From Lewinellaceae bacterium (GTDB taxonomy: Bacteria; Bacteroidota; Bacteroidia; Chitinophagales; Saprospiraceae): 64,000 bases of DNA. The stretch covers positions 124,001 through 188,000 of the forward strand of contig JACJYE010000013.1 of NCBI GenBank assembly GCA_020636255.1. The letters run 5' to 3'. Below the pieces are notes generated by a model. It searched no databases. It was not told the DNA's origin and saw nothing but the letters and a program-made list of their open reading frames with translations. The position numbers and the translations under genes were made by a program. This document shows positions 54,512 to 62,780 of this stretch, in pieces (position 1 is the first letter of the stretch; every line of letters begins with the position of its first letter).

Positions 54512-57500
54512 ATGAAAAAACAGTTTTTCTTTATCCTTGCTCTTTTCCTGGCGCTCTCCGCCCATACCCAGTCCTGCCTGCCCGACGGCATCATTTTCAC
54601 TACGCAGGCGGAGGTGGATAACTTTCCGGCCAACTATCCCGGCTGTACGGAGATAGCAGGCGATGTAGAATTTTTCGGAGCAGATATCCACGACCTCAGT
54701 GGGCTGAGCGGGCTCACTTCGATAGGGGGCTTCCTCCGGATCTATGACATTCCGTCTGTGGCCAACCTGGAAGGGCTGAATAACCTTGTCTCGGTAGGCG
54801 GCAGCCTTTATCTCAATTTCAATAATGCCCTGAGCGACATTAGCGCCCTGAGCAATCTCCAAACTGTGGGAGGCGATTTGGAATTAGGGGGCGACCCGGC
54901 GCTGGCCAGTTTAAGCGGGCTCGACAACCTGGTTACCGTTGGGGGGTGGCTTTCCCTGGACGATACCCAACTGTCCAACCTGAACGGGCTGGGCCAGCTG
55001 TCGTCTGTCGGCGGCGATCTGTTGATCCGCTACAATAGCGCCTTGGCGAGCCTGGAAGGGTTAAGCAGCCTTCAGGCTGTCGGTGGAGAAGTGGTTATCC
55101 AGGGCAACGAAATACTGCCGGATATGAATGGATTGGCCAACCTCACTACCATCGGCGGCAACCTGCTGGTTGATGAGAATAACAGCCTGCTGCATTTTAC
55201 GGGCCTGACGAACCTCCGGACGGTGGGCACGGGCTTTGTCGTCTCCAACAATCCCACGCTCCAGAATTTCGGCGGCCTGGACAGCCTCCGCGCCATCGGC
55301 GACAGTTTGTTTGTTATTTCTAATCCTTCCCTGGTAAATCTGGGCGGTATGGCCAGGCTGGATTCCATAGGTGGCGCTTTGCACCTGAAATACAACAATG
55401 CGCTCACTAGTTTCGGCAATTTTGCCCATCTTTCGTATATCGGCGGGCATTTTACGCTGGAATCCAACCCCCTGCTGGCCCAATTGGCCGGGCTGGAACA
55501 GCTCGCTACGATCGGCGGGGACTTTTCAATCGGCAATGTGGTAACGGGCCTGCAGGGCCTGGACAATCTGGCGTCAATAGGCGGTGATTTTCACGTGACG
55601 CCTTCCCTGATGAGTTTTAGCGGCTTGGAAAACCTTACTGATATCGGCGGCAGTTTCACCATTTTGTCCAATGCCCACCTGACCGATTACAACGGATTGA
55701 ACCAACTCACCACCGTCGGTGGGGATGTTAACTTGAATATTTTGCCGCTGTCGGCCAGTTTGAGCGGCCTGGAAAGCCTCACCACCATCGGCGGCGACCT
55801 GCTCCTCGACAACCAGTCTGGGCTGACAAGTGTGCAGGCCTTGTCGAGCTTAACCTCTATCGGAGGCAACCTGTCCGTTCCTTATACCCTGGAAAGCTTT
55901 GCCGGCCTGGAAATGCTGCAAACCATCGGCGGCCAATTTAACATCGAAGGGCACTGGTACCTGGAAGATTTTAGCGGCCTGGACAACCTCACCTCCATCG
56001 GCGGGAACTTATACGTGCGTGTTGCTCCGGTATTTACCAGCTTTCACGGGCTGGAAAAACTCGACTCCATCGGCGGGTTTCTCCGGATCGAAGACAACCC
56101 GGAACTTACCACCCTGGAAGGCCTGGATAACCTGGTGTTCGTAGGCGGCCCCGATCTGTTCGTCAGGAACAACCCCCAATTGTCCGACTGCGCGATTTAC
56201 CTCATTTGCAATACGCTTTTTATTGCGAACCCCGGCCTCTTCACCATTATCCATAACAATGCCCCCGGTTGTGCTACGCCTCAGGAAGCCAGAGCATCCT
56301 GCCATACCATCCCCGTCGAGGCCACTGTGCGCATCGACACCAATGGGGATTGCCTGCCCGATTTGTCCGATACGCCGGTGGAAGGCATTCAGGTGCGCCT
56401 TTCCGGCAACGGCCAGATGGCGCTGCGCCCCGGCGATCAAAACGGGGTGTCGCTTTTCCAGTATTTCAACAGCGGCCCTTTTACGCTGGGCCTGCCGCAA
56501 TATCCTTCGGCCAACTGGGCGGTATGCCAGGATGATATCCTCATCACGCCCGGCACTCCTTTTATTCAGGATACCCTGAAAGCCACTTTCCTGCTCTCGC
56601 CCCTGCAGCAGGAATGCGCTGAACTGACGGTTGAACTGGGCCTGCCGTCCATTTTCCGGAGCTGTCTGGTGGCTTCCGACCTGGAGGTGTCGGTCAAAAA
56701 CACCGGAAACCTGATCGCCGAATCGGTGATACTCGCCGTGGTCAAGCCCTACCAGATGGACCTGCTGAGCTCCACTCCGCCCTTGGCGGCCCAGTCGGGC
56801 GACACGCTGTATTTTGCACTGGGCGACCTCCCTCCCCTGACGGAATCGATCGTGAAATTAAAAGTGAAAACAAGCTGCAACTATTTTCTTTTCGAACAAA
56901 CGCTTTGCTTCGAGGCTTTTGCCTATACGCTCATTCCCTGTCAGGCTACCTTTCCGCCGGCCTCGGAGATCAAACTGTCCGCCCAATGCCTGGGTGATAC
57001 CGCCGTGCGGTTCATGCTGAAAAATATCGGCGACGCGCCCACCCAAAGCCCGCATGATTATACCCTCATTCGGAATGAGGATGTGTTGAATAAGGCCAGC
57101 TTTAGTCTGGGGGCACAGCAGAGCATGACGGTTGACGTGCCCGCCGACGCTGCCACCTACCGCATGGAAGCCACCAAATTCGACGATGGTACGCTTACTG
57201 CCACTGCGATCGAAAGCTGTGCGGGGCTGACGCCTGGCCTTATCACGGCATTCTGGCTGGATAAAGGGCCACTCGATTACGATTTTGACTGCCGGGAGGT
57301 GCTTGGCTCTTTCGACCCTAACCAAAAAACGGCAGTGCCGGCCGGCGCCGGCGATGAGCATGCCATCGTTCCCAACCGCCCGTTGGAATACACCATCGAT
57401 TTCCAGAACACCGGCACAGACACCGCCTTTCGGGTGCTGCTGCGCGATGTATTGCCACCGGGCCTGGATATCAACACCTTCCGCCCAGGTTTCGCTTCCC

Positions 57501-58015
57501 ACCCCTACACCTGGGAGATCCGTGGCGCCGATACCCTGGAAGTCCTGTTCTTTCCCATCGCCCTGCCCGACAGCAACGTGAACGAACCTGCCTCACACGG
57601 TTTTTTCAGTTTCACTATTGGCCAGGGCCCCGATCTGCCCGACGGCTCAATCCTGGAAAACAAAGCTTCTATCATTTTCGACTTCAATCCACCCATTGTG
57701 ACCAACACCGTCAGGCATACCATCAGGGAGCTGCTGATCGTCAGGGTGGATGAACCGAAGGAACTGGAGGTATTATGGCGGGTGCTGGGCAACCCGATGC
57801 ATCAGATGGCCACATTTCAGGCGAAGGCCTTTATTGCGGGCGCCAAGCGATTTGAATTATACGATGCGGCGGGCCGGATGGTGCGCTCGGTGCATTTCGA
57901 GGGCCAGCAATATGAATTTCAGCGGGGCGGGTTGCCGGAAGGGGTATACTTTTTCAGGATCAGCAGCCTGCAGGGAGCAGCGTTTACTGGCAAGATCATA
58001 GTAGGGGGAGATTAA
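54512..58015 (+). CDS. T9SS-secreted receptor-L-domain (LRR-like) protein
   Basis: 1167 aa with a signal peptide (MKKQFFFILALFLALSAHTQ). Residues about 45-560 are receptor-L-domain/LRR-like repeats of roughly 22-24 residues, with consensus L-x-G-L-x-x-L-x-x-I-G-G-x-L (for example GLTSIGGFLRI, NLVSVGGSLYL, NLTSIGGNLYV). Middle beta domains (about 590-930) are followed by a conserved repeat domain (about 940-1080) with GSFDPNQKTAVPAG, IDFQNTGTDTAFRVLLRDVL and ASIIFDFNPPIVTNT. The T9SS-like C-terminus (about 1090-1167) ends FFRISSLQGAAFTGKIIVGG. It is probably a surface adhesin or ligand-binding protein, though no binding partner is evident. The stop codon is directly followed by a dispersed repeat. 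Confidence 0.85.
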   Translation: MKKQFFFILALFLALSAHTQSCLPDGIIFTTQAEVDNFPANYPGCTEIAGDVEFFGADIHDLSGLSGLTSIGGFLRIYDIPSVANLEGLNNLVSVGGSLYLNFNNALSDISALSNLQTVGGDLELGGDPALASLSGLDNLVTVGGWLSLDDTQLSNLNGLGQLSSVGGDLLIRYNSALASLEGLSSLQAVGGEVVIQGNEILPDMNGLANLTTIGGNLLVDENNSLLHFTGLTNLRTVGTGFVVSNNPTLQNFGGLDSLRAIGDSLFVISNPSLVNLGGMARLDSIGGALHLKYNNALTSFGNFAHLSYIGGHFTLESNPLLAQLAGLEQLATIGGDFSIGNVVTGLQGLDNLASIGGDFHVTPSLMSFSGLENLTDIGGSFTILSNAHLTDYNGLNQLTTVGGDVNLNILPLSASLSGLESLTTIGGDLLLDNQSGLTSVQALSSLTSIGGNLSVPYTLESFAGLEMLQTIGGQFNIEGHWYLEDFSGLDNLTSIGGNLYVRVAPVFTSFHGLEKLDSIGGFLRIEDNPELTTLEGLDNLVFVGGPDLFVRNNPQLSDCAIYLICNTLFIANPGLFTIIHNNAPGCATPQEARASCHTIPVEATVRIDTNGDCLPDLSDTPVEGIQVRLSGNGQMALRPGDQNGVSLFQYFNSGPFTLGLPQYPSANWAVCQDDILITPGTPFIQDTLKATFLLSPLQQECAELTVELGLPSIFRSCLVASDLEVSVKNTGNLIAESVILAVVKPYQMDLLSSTPPLAAQSGDTLYFALGDLPPLTESIVKLKVKTSCNYFLFEQTLCFEAFAYTLIPCQATFPPASEIKLSAQCLGDTAVRFMLKNIGDAPTQSPHDYTLIRNEDVLNKASFSLGAQQSMTVDVPADAATYRMEATKFDDGTLTATAIESCAGLTPGLITAFWLDKGPLDYDFDCREVLGSFDPNQKTAVPAGAGDEHAIVPNRPLEYTIDFQNTGTDTAFRVLLRDVLPPGLDINTFRPGFASHPYTWEIRGADTLEVLFFPIALPDSNVNEPASHGFFSFTIGQGPDLPDGSILENKASIIFDFNPPIVTNTVRHTIRELLIVRVDEPKELEVLWRVLGNPMHQMATFQAKAFIAGAKRFELYDAAGRMVRSVHFEGQQYEFQRGGLPEGVYFFRISSLQGAAFTGKIIVGGD

Positions 58016-58194
58016 GCGCTTGTTTGGAGGCCAGCCTTTGAGCTAAAAAAGGCCGCTTTTTCGGTGATGCTTCGTTCTTTTTCTTGGCCGTACCTCCGGG
58101 TACGCCCTTCGAAAAACGCCTCGCCTCACCAAAAAATTGACACTTTTCGCTATCAAATCCGGCCTCCAAACAAGCGCTAAGCGCTTGTTTGGAG
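58015..58194. repeat. Inverted pair plus extra copy of the dispersed repeat
   Basis: AGCGCTTGTTTGGAGGCC (58015-58032) is followed about 130 bp later by its exact complement (58161-58178) and then by a partial forward copy (58180-58194). The first copy begins at the last base of the preceding stop codon. The interior holds GGCCGCTTTTTCGG and other short repeats but no ORF of note. Confidence 0.75.
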
Positions 58195-58224
58195 CAAATT
58201 TTCGGCCGATAATAATACTGCCCG

Positions 58225-58530
58225 ATGAGCAAGAACCCTGGCCCTCCTCTTTTCACTACCCCTGCTTCCCTTTGGGACGGCGCCAGCCAGCTGCCGGGTA
58301 GCCTGGAACTCTGGGAAACGGAGGCCGTTTTCCGGCCCACAGGTTTTGCCAGCGGGCACCTCAGCCTGCGCATACCGCTGGCCGGGATCGAGAAGGTGGA
58401 GGAGTACCTGGTGTTCAATCTGGCCAGGAACGGGCTGCGCATCCAAAGCCGCGAAGGCAAGTACGACCTGTTTGTGCTGGAGGATATGCAGGGCTTTAAG
58501 GCCAGGCTACTGGAAATGCTGGCAAGGTAG
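58225..58530 (+). CDS. Small GRAM/PH-like domain protein
   Basis: 101 aa, no signal peptide. The sequence runs WETEAVFRPTGFASGHLSLR, IPLAGIEKVEEYLVFNLARN, GLRIQSREGKYDLFVLEDMQ and ends with a helix, the strand-strand-helix order of GRAM/PH-like domains (LYLTNxRLIF / I-x-I-x-xV / G-x-x-Y-x-F). Such domains bind membranes or lipids in eukaryotes and are of unknown role in Bacteroidota. The gene stands alone between two repeat elements. Confidence 0.6.
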   Translation: MSKNPGPPLFTTPASLWDGASQLPGSLELWETEAVFRPTGFASGHLSLRIPLAGIEKVEEYLVFNLARNGLRIQSREGKYDLFVLEDMQGFKARLLEMLAR

Positions 58531-58543
58531 AATACCATGAGTG

Positions 58544-58691
58544 TAACTATTCAGCATCATGGTGATTTACGGCCTGAAGCAAAATTTTGTAATCCGCCCT
58601 TCCCCTTCCAAGGGGAATGAGAAGGGGTTAGACAAGAAAAATCCTACAAAATTTTGCTTCAGGAGCATTTTAGGCCGCTGCTGAATAGTTA
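58544..58691. mobile_element. MITE-like long inverted-repeat element
   Basis: 148 bp. Outer arms TAACTATTCAGCA (58544-58556) and TGCTGAATAGTTA (58679-58691) are perfect, as are inner arms CCTGAAGCAAAATTTTGTA (58573-58591) and their complement (58645-58663). The loop carries a GC-rich palindrome CCCCTTCCAAGGGG. No coding capacity. The structure (AT-rich arms, CCCC-AA-GGGG core) parallels the 26860-27015 MITE. Confidence 0.75.
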
Positions 58692-58733
58692 TCCATGAGT
58701 TGTTGAGATCCTGTTGATCCTGTAGCCGCTGCG

Positions 58734-59747
58734 CTAGAACCTCACGTTCAGCAACCCGGTGAGCTCTTTCACATCCCTGACGGTCTCCTGTGCCAGTTTG
58801 CGGATCTCGACGGTAGAGGCGCGGATCTGTTCTTTGATCTCCTTCTTGTTGGCCATCAGCTCGGCCTTTCGGGCACGGAAGCCGTTGCTTTGCTCGGCCA
58901 GGGCGTCGGCCACGGCCTCTTTGAGGCTGACGTATTGAAGGCTGCCGGCCTTGTAGTCTTCCATGAGGCTGTCGTGGGCTTCCGCTTTGCCGGAGGCTTT
59001 CAGCAGCAGGAATAGGTTCTCGACCCCGGGGCTCATCTCGCCAGCCGGCGTATCGCCCGTATCCGTTACGGCCGAGCGGACCTGTTTGCGCAGGCGGCTT
59101 TCTTCTTCGAAGACATTGATATGGTGCTTGGGCCCCAGGCTTTTGCTCATCTTGCGCTCCGGGTCGGCCGTCGAGCGCACTTTGAGCGCTTCGGTGTAGA
59201 GGGGAGCGGGCAGCACGAAGTATTCCTTGCCCACCTGGTTGTTGAAACGCTGGGCGATGTTGCGCGTCAGCTCCAGGTGTTGCTCCTGGTCCTTGCCGAT
59301 GGGCACGAAATCGGCCCGGTAGATGAGGATGTCGGCAGCCTGCAGCACCGGGTAGTCGAACAGGCCGGCGGAGACGAAGCCTTCGCCATTGGCCTCCTGG
59401 CTCTGCGAGCTTTTATCCTTGAACTGCGTCATGCGCGTCAGCAGGCCGTAGGAGGTAAAGCAGTTCATGATCCAGCACAGTTCGGTGTGCTCCGGAATGA
59501 GCGATTGGATGCAGAGATATTCCGGCCTGACACCTACGGCCAGGAGGTTGAAGATGAGGTCCCAGGTGTTTTCAACCAGCTTCTTCGGGTTGTAAGGCAT
59601 GGTCATGGCATGATAGTCCACTACGCAGTACACGCAATCGTAGTCTTCCTGCAGTTTGACCCAGTTCTTTACCGCGCCGAAATAGTTCCCGTAATGTATA
59701 TGCCCCGTCGGCTGGATGCCGGAGAGTACCCTTTTTCTTGGCTCCAT
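58734..59747 (-). CDS. trpS: Tryptophanyl-tRNA synthetase
   Basis: 337 aa from ATG 59747 (MEPRKRVLSGIQPTGHIHYG). Class I aminoacyl-tRNA synthetase that charges tRNA-Trp in the cytosol. The HIGH-type signature is HYGNYFG, and the KMSKS loop is RKMSKSLGPKH. DYHAMT, MTQFKDKS, and DYPVLQAADILIYRADFVPI with GKDQEQHLELTRNIA are family-typical. The length agrees with bacterial TrpS. The longer in-frame extension upstream lacks conserved sequence. Confidence 0.96.
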   Translation of the reverse strand: MEPRKRVLSGIQPTGHIHYGNYFGAVKNWVKLQEDYDCVYCVVDYHAMTMPYNPKKLVENTWDLIFNLLAVGVRPEYLCIQSLIPEHTELCWIMNCFTSYGLLTRMTQFKDKSSQSQEANGEGFVSAGLFDYPVLQAADILIYRADFVPIGKDQEQHLELTRNIAQRFNNQVGKEYFVLPAPLYTEALKVRSTADPERKMSKSLGPKHHINVFEEESRLRKQVRSAVTDTGDTPAGEMSPGVENLFLLLKASGKAEAHDSLMEDYKAGSLQYVSLKEAVADALAEQSNGFRARKAELMANKKEIKEQIRASTVEIRKLAQETVRDVKELTGLLNVRF

Positions 59748-59867
59748 TGTGCTATTCTTTTTTCCGGATTGTTGTCTGTAAAGCCTGGAATACTTTAAAA
59801 AGTTCCGCGCGAAGATAAAAAGTATGCGTGAATGCGGGCATGGCCTGCATGCTTTCATTTACAGCTT

Positions 59868-60365
59868 TCACTCATCCCCGCCGCCCCTGTAGATCCAGCC
59901 CAGGTATTTATTCACTTCTTCGTAGAGGAACGCTTCGCGGGCGTCGAGCAGTTCGGGGCTGGCAGGGGTGGGTTCCCATTGGTTGTCCAGCCAGTATTCC
60001 AGTTTGCCGTGGATGAAGATGAATTTAGCGAAGGGTTGGGAAGCGTAGAACATCTCATCGTCGGAGAAATAGAAGGTGGATTGCCCCGGCGCTTCGCCCT
60101 TGCCGGCGGGTTCTGAAACGGCCAGTTTGAGGGCTTTGTCGCCATCCATCCAGAGTTTCAGGATACGCAGGCCCTGTTCGGTGGCCAGGGTGTCGAGGAT
60201 GGGCTCTTCTTCTGCCAGCACATCGTCGGTGGAAGCTACGATCCGCTGGACTTTGCTTATCGTCCATTCGGCCAGTTCTGCTTCAGTTTGGGGGCGGTTG
60301 TCCTGCCCGTTGGAGGGTAGAATGAATTTGATCATGAGCGTAAGGATGAAAAGTGTCCGGTACAT
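59868..60365 (-). CDS. Exported protein, paralogue of the adjacent lipoprotein
   Basis: 165 aa. N-terminal hydrophobic export signal (LFILTLMIKFILPSNGQ). The mature part shares a pattern with the 60469 gene product: an N-terminal helix with E-x-T or I-x-R-V, then LKLWMDGDKALKLAVSEP, a YYF/FYFSDDEMFYASQPFAKF strand pair, FIFIHGKLEYWLDNQWEPT, and a C-terminal helix. The probable location is the periplasm. Family unknown to me; no catalytic residues stand out. It probably arose by tandem duplication with its neighbour, with which it is arranged head-to-tail about 100 bp apart. Confidence 0.75.
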   Translation of the reverse strand: MYRTLFILTLMIKFILPSNGQDNRPQTEAELAEWTISKVQRIVASTDDVLAEEEPILDTLATEQGLRILKLWMDGDKALKLAVSEPAGKGEAPGQSTFYFSDDEMFYASQPFAKFIFIHGKLEYWLDNQWEPTPASPELLDAREAFLYEEVNKYLGWIYRGGGDE

Positions 60366-60468
60366 AAGATGTGTATTTTGGGATAAAACGCCAGAATTTA
60401 CTCGGGTTGTACGCAGGCAAACTTCGGAAGTTTTTCCGGGGCATACAACTATGAAACGGTGGCGCTGT

Positions 60469-60954
60469 TCAGAATAGCATCAGGTAGCCTTTGGCTTCCT
60501 CCTGCAGGGCCGTTTCGCGGGCTTTCCTGTCGGCCTCTGAAGGCTGTAACGGGGCCCAATGGGCGTCGAGCCAGTATTTGAGCTCCGGGCCGATGAAGAT
60601 GAACAGGCCGTCGGCCTGGCTGGCGAAAAAGAGTTCGCCGTTGGCGAAATAATAGCGGGTTTCCGAACCTTTGCCCGTAATGGCGGTAAGCCGCACCGCC
60701 TGGCCATTTTCCGTCCACAGTTGCAGGCTGCCGCCTGATGCTTGCCCGTCTGCCGCCGGCAGTTCCCGGCTGATGGGCTGCCGCCCGGCCAGTTGCTCAT
60801 CCGTTTCCCTGATCACCTGCCGCACTTCCTGTATGATGGCCCGGGTGATCTCTTCTACTGTCCTGGGCGCCTTGTCGGCTTCCCGGGGTTCCTGTTTGCA
60901 GGCGCTGGCTGCGGCCAGTACAAGCAGCATAAGGGGCAGGAGGTGTTTTCTCAT
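60469..60954 (-). CDS. Predicted lipoprotein, paralogue of the 59868 gene
   Basis: 161 aa. The signal ends with a lipobox (LLVLAAASAC). The rest follows the same layout as its neighbour: SLQLWTENGQAVRLTAI, YYFANGELFFASQADGLFIF, IGPELKYWLDAHWAPLQPSE. So the pair consists of one lipid-anchored and one soluble relative. The upstream 60 bp holds a copy of the dispersed repeat. Function unknown. Confidence 0.75.
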   Translation of the reverse strand: MRKHLLPLMLLVLAAASACKQEPREADKAPRTVEEITRAIIQEVRQVIRETDEQLAGRQPISRELPAADGQASGGSLQLWTENGQAVRLTAITGKGSETRYYFANGELFFASQADGLFIFIGPELKYWLDAHWAPLQPSEADRKARETALQEEAKGYLMLF

Positions 60955-60957
60955 GGT

Positions 60958-60977
60958 AGAGCTTGTTTGTGGAGGCC
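60958..60977 (+). repeat. Dispersed repeat copy (with a TG insertion)
   Basis: AGAGCTTGTTTGTGGAGGCC matches the core with two extra bases. It is followed by GGGTTTGATAGCGCTAAGCG, which also matches (inverted) the sequence beside the 58161 copy, so the repeat extends beyond the core. Confidence 0.65.
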
Positions 60978-61018
60978 GGGTTTGATAGCGCTAAGCGAGT
61001 CAGGAAGCCTGGGCCTTT

Positions 61019-61402
61019 TTAGTCAAAAGCGGCGATCACGGAGATCTCCACGTTCACCAGTTTCGGCAGGCGGGCCACTTCCACCAGCTCGCGGGCGGGG
61101 GCCGTAGCTTCGTCGAAATAGGAAGCGTATACTGCGTTGATGCGGCCGTAGTTGTTGATATCGGACACGAAGATGCTGCATTTCACCACATCGGCGAACG
61201 ACAGGCCGGCCTCTTCCAGGATGGCGCTGATGTTTTCCATCACCTGTCGCGTTTCCGCTTCGATGTCGCCGGTAACCAGTTCGCCGGTGGCGGGGTTGAT
61301 GGCGATCTGCCCGGAGGCGTACAGCGTATCGTTGTGGATGATGGCCTGGTTGTAGGGCCCTACCGGCGCGGGCGCCTTATCGGTGTTGACGATCTTTTTC
61401 AT
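61019..61402 (-). CDS. ridA: RidA family protein (enamine/imine deaminase)
   Basis: 127 aa, full family length. Motifs: APAPVGPYNQAII, YASGQIAINPATGEL, VVKCSIFVSDINNYGRINAVY and the catalytic Arg region PARELVEVARLPKLVNVEIS. RidA hydrolyses reactive enamine/imine intermediates made by PLP enzymes; it works as a trimer in the cytosol. Just upstream (61417-61475) are repeated arms able to form alternative hairpins. rpmF lies upstream on the same strand. Confidence 0.93.
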   Translation of the reverse strand: MKKIVNTDKAPAPVGPYNQAIIHNDTLYASGQIAINPATGELVTGDIEAETRQVMENISAILEEAGLSFADVVKCSIFVSDINNYGRINAVYASYFDEATAPARELVEVARLPKLVNVEISVIAAFD

Positions 61403-61416
61403 GTTATCTAGGGTTT

Positions 61417-61475
61417 AGAGATGGCAGTTTTCAAAAAACTGCCATCTCTAAAGTTTTTTGAAAACTGCCATCTCT
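61417..61475 (-). promoter_or_regulatory. Alternative-hairpin structure before ridA
   Basis: On the minus strand, two direct copies of AGAGATGGCAGTTTT (arms 1 and 2) are followed by one complementary arm AAAACTGCCATCTCT (arm 3). Arm 3 can pair with either earlier copy, giving mutually exclusive hairpins that end about 15 nt before the ridA ATG. One could be a terminator or translation-blocking form. The structure is seen in the sequence; the regulatory role is inferred. Confidence 0.6.
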
Positions 61476-61544
61476 AGCAAAACACAAAAAGCCCCACATC
61501 CATAAACCGGATGGGAGCTTCCTATATCGTACATGCTTGGGGCG

Positions 61545-61739
61545 TTACAGTTCTTCTTCTGCCTGGATCAGCAGGTTGCCGCGGTAGTACATATTGCCGT
61601 CCGCATCGCGATAGGCGCGGTGCATCAGGTGTTTCTCCCCGGTCGTCGGGCAGATAGCGACATTGGGAACCGTGGCCTTCTTATGCGTTCTGCGCTTATG
61701 CTTCCGCTGCTTCGAAGTTCTACTCTTAGGATGTGCCAT
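61545..61739 (-). CDS. rpmF: 50S ribosomal protein L32
   Basis: 64 aa, the normal length. The N-terminus MAHPKSRTSKQRKHKRRTHK is the Bacteroidota L32 basic start, and PNVAICPTTGEKHLMHRAY is the conserved body. Only one Cys is present (AICPTTG), so the zinc-binding set of some L32 forms is absent. It lies downstream of the DUF177 gene, the classic YceD-rpmF pair, although here the spacing is about 210 bp and includes an inverted repeat. Confidence 0.96.
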   Translation of the reverse strand: MAHPKSRTSKQRKHKRRTHKKATVPNVAICPTTGEKHLMHRAYRDADGNMYYRGNLLIQAEEEL

Positions 61740-61807
61740 CGTTATTGAAATTTTATAAAATGAGTACTTGTTAAATCTCCATTGGAGAACTAAGCTCTAA
61801 GCAGTGT

Positions 61808-61921
61808 TCAAAAAACAAGTTCTCTTTTGGAGATTTTGCAATGAGGCTTGTCTTCCAGCTTTTCTGAAGCTTCCAGCCTGCGCTTCGCCGCAAAATCAAA
61901 ATCGCCGAACTTGTTTTTTGA
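61808..61921. repeat. Long inverted repeat between the DUF177 gene and rpmF
   Basis: TCAAAAAACAAGTTC (61808-61822) and GAACTTGTTTTTTGA (61907-61921) are perfectly complementary. Inner matches (GATTTTGC with GCAAAATC, AGCTT with AAGCT) make a branched fold. It interrupts a gene pair that is normally tight, so it could be an inserted element or an rpmF leader structure. Confidence 0.65.
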
Positions 61922-61952
61922 GAATCTTAGCCTTTCCGGTGGCGGCCGGAAC

Positions 61953-62516
61953 TCAGTTGTCGTTGGACAACTTCTTCAATTCGTCCCAAATCGGGTTCGC
62001 TCTGTTTTCTTCCTCGGCTTCTTCTTCGCTTTTTTCCACTGCTTTCTCTTCCTGCTCGCCATTGCTCAGGTACCGGAGCATGTCCTCGTTGCAGGGCCGC
62101 GGGTCCTGGTTCCCGCAGTCATACACCTTGATGATAGGCATGGCCAGGCAGATGAACTCGTAGATGTACTGCGCCACATTGAGTTTAACCGTCTCCGGGC
62201 TGATGTAGGTTATTTCAGCTTCGTCGGTTTCCTCTTCCTGGCTGACCTTCACCAACAGGCGCTGGCTGTCGGCGATGGGCAGGCCGATCTCTGCAAGGCA
62301 ACGGTCGCATTCGGCGCGCACGGTGCCCTCGAAATCGAACTGCAGCACGTACATATCGGGCCGCTTGTCAAATTCCAGGTGCAGCTGGATGTTGCAATCC
62401 GAGATCGGCGATTGCTCGAAGTTTTCAAAAAAAGAGCGATCAATCTGAAAGTCAAATTGATGGATGCCATTGCGCAACCCCTTTACCGGGATTGAAAACT
62501 GGATTAACGGATCCAT
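61953..62516 (-). CDS. DUF177/YceD family protein (rRNA/ribosome-associated)
   Basis: 187 aa from ATG 62516 (MDPLIQFSIPVKGLRNGIHQ); the longer upstream extension is not conserved. YceD/DUF177 hallmarks: beta-rich N-terminal half (YVLQFDFEGTVRAECDRCLA, with a Cys pair C-x-x-C) and a C-terminal acidic tail after DPRPCNEDMLRYL. The family is linked to 23S rRNA accumulation and is usually encoded just before rpmF, as here. The acidic stretch EEQEEKAVEKSEEEAEEE-like tail is unusually long. Confidence 0.88.
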   Translation of the reverse strand: MDPLIQFSIPVKGLRNGIHQFDFQIDRSFFENFEQSPISDCNIQLHLEFDKRPDMYVLQFDFEGTVRAECDRCLAEIGLPIADSQRLLVKVSQEEETDEAEITYISPETVKLNVAQYIYEFICLAMPIIKVYDCGNQDPRPCNEDMLRYLSNGEQEEKAVEKSEEEAEEENRANPIWDELKKLSNDN

Positions 62517-62587
62517 TTTAACCTTCTTTTGAGCCTTGCTTCCCTTCACTTTTGAAGCGCAAGGTTCTATTTTGTGAAAAGCGGATG

Positions 62588-62619
62588 CAAAGGTAATGCT
62601 TTTGAGCAGGAAAGCAAAA
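62588..62619 (-). promoter_or_regulatory. Candidate promoter of the DUF177-rpmF pair
   Basis: On the minus strand TTTTGC is followed after about 19 nt by TACCTTTG (62588-62595), matching the Bacteroidota -33/-7 pattern. Transcription would start near 62581, giving a leader of about 65 nt to the ATG at 62516. Confidence 0.6.
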
Positions 62620-62780
62620 TGCAGCCGCATTTTTAATGCCTGAAAATTCATTGCAAGGCAGGGTGCTTTGGCCCTTGCCGCCGAAGTTAAGGAAAATTTG
62701 TTTGCCGCGAAAGGAACCCGGGGGCAATAGCCAGGCCCAGCGAATATTGAGTACCTTGTTCCCACCAAAAACAGCAGGAT

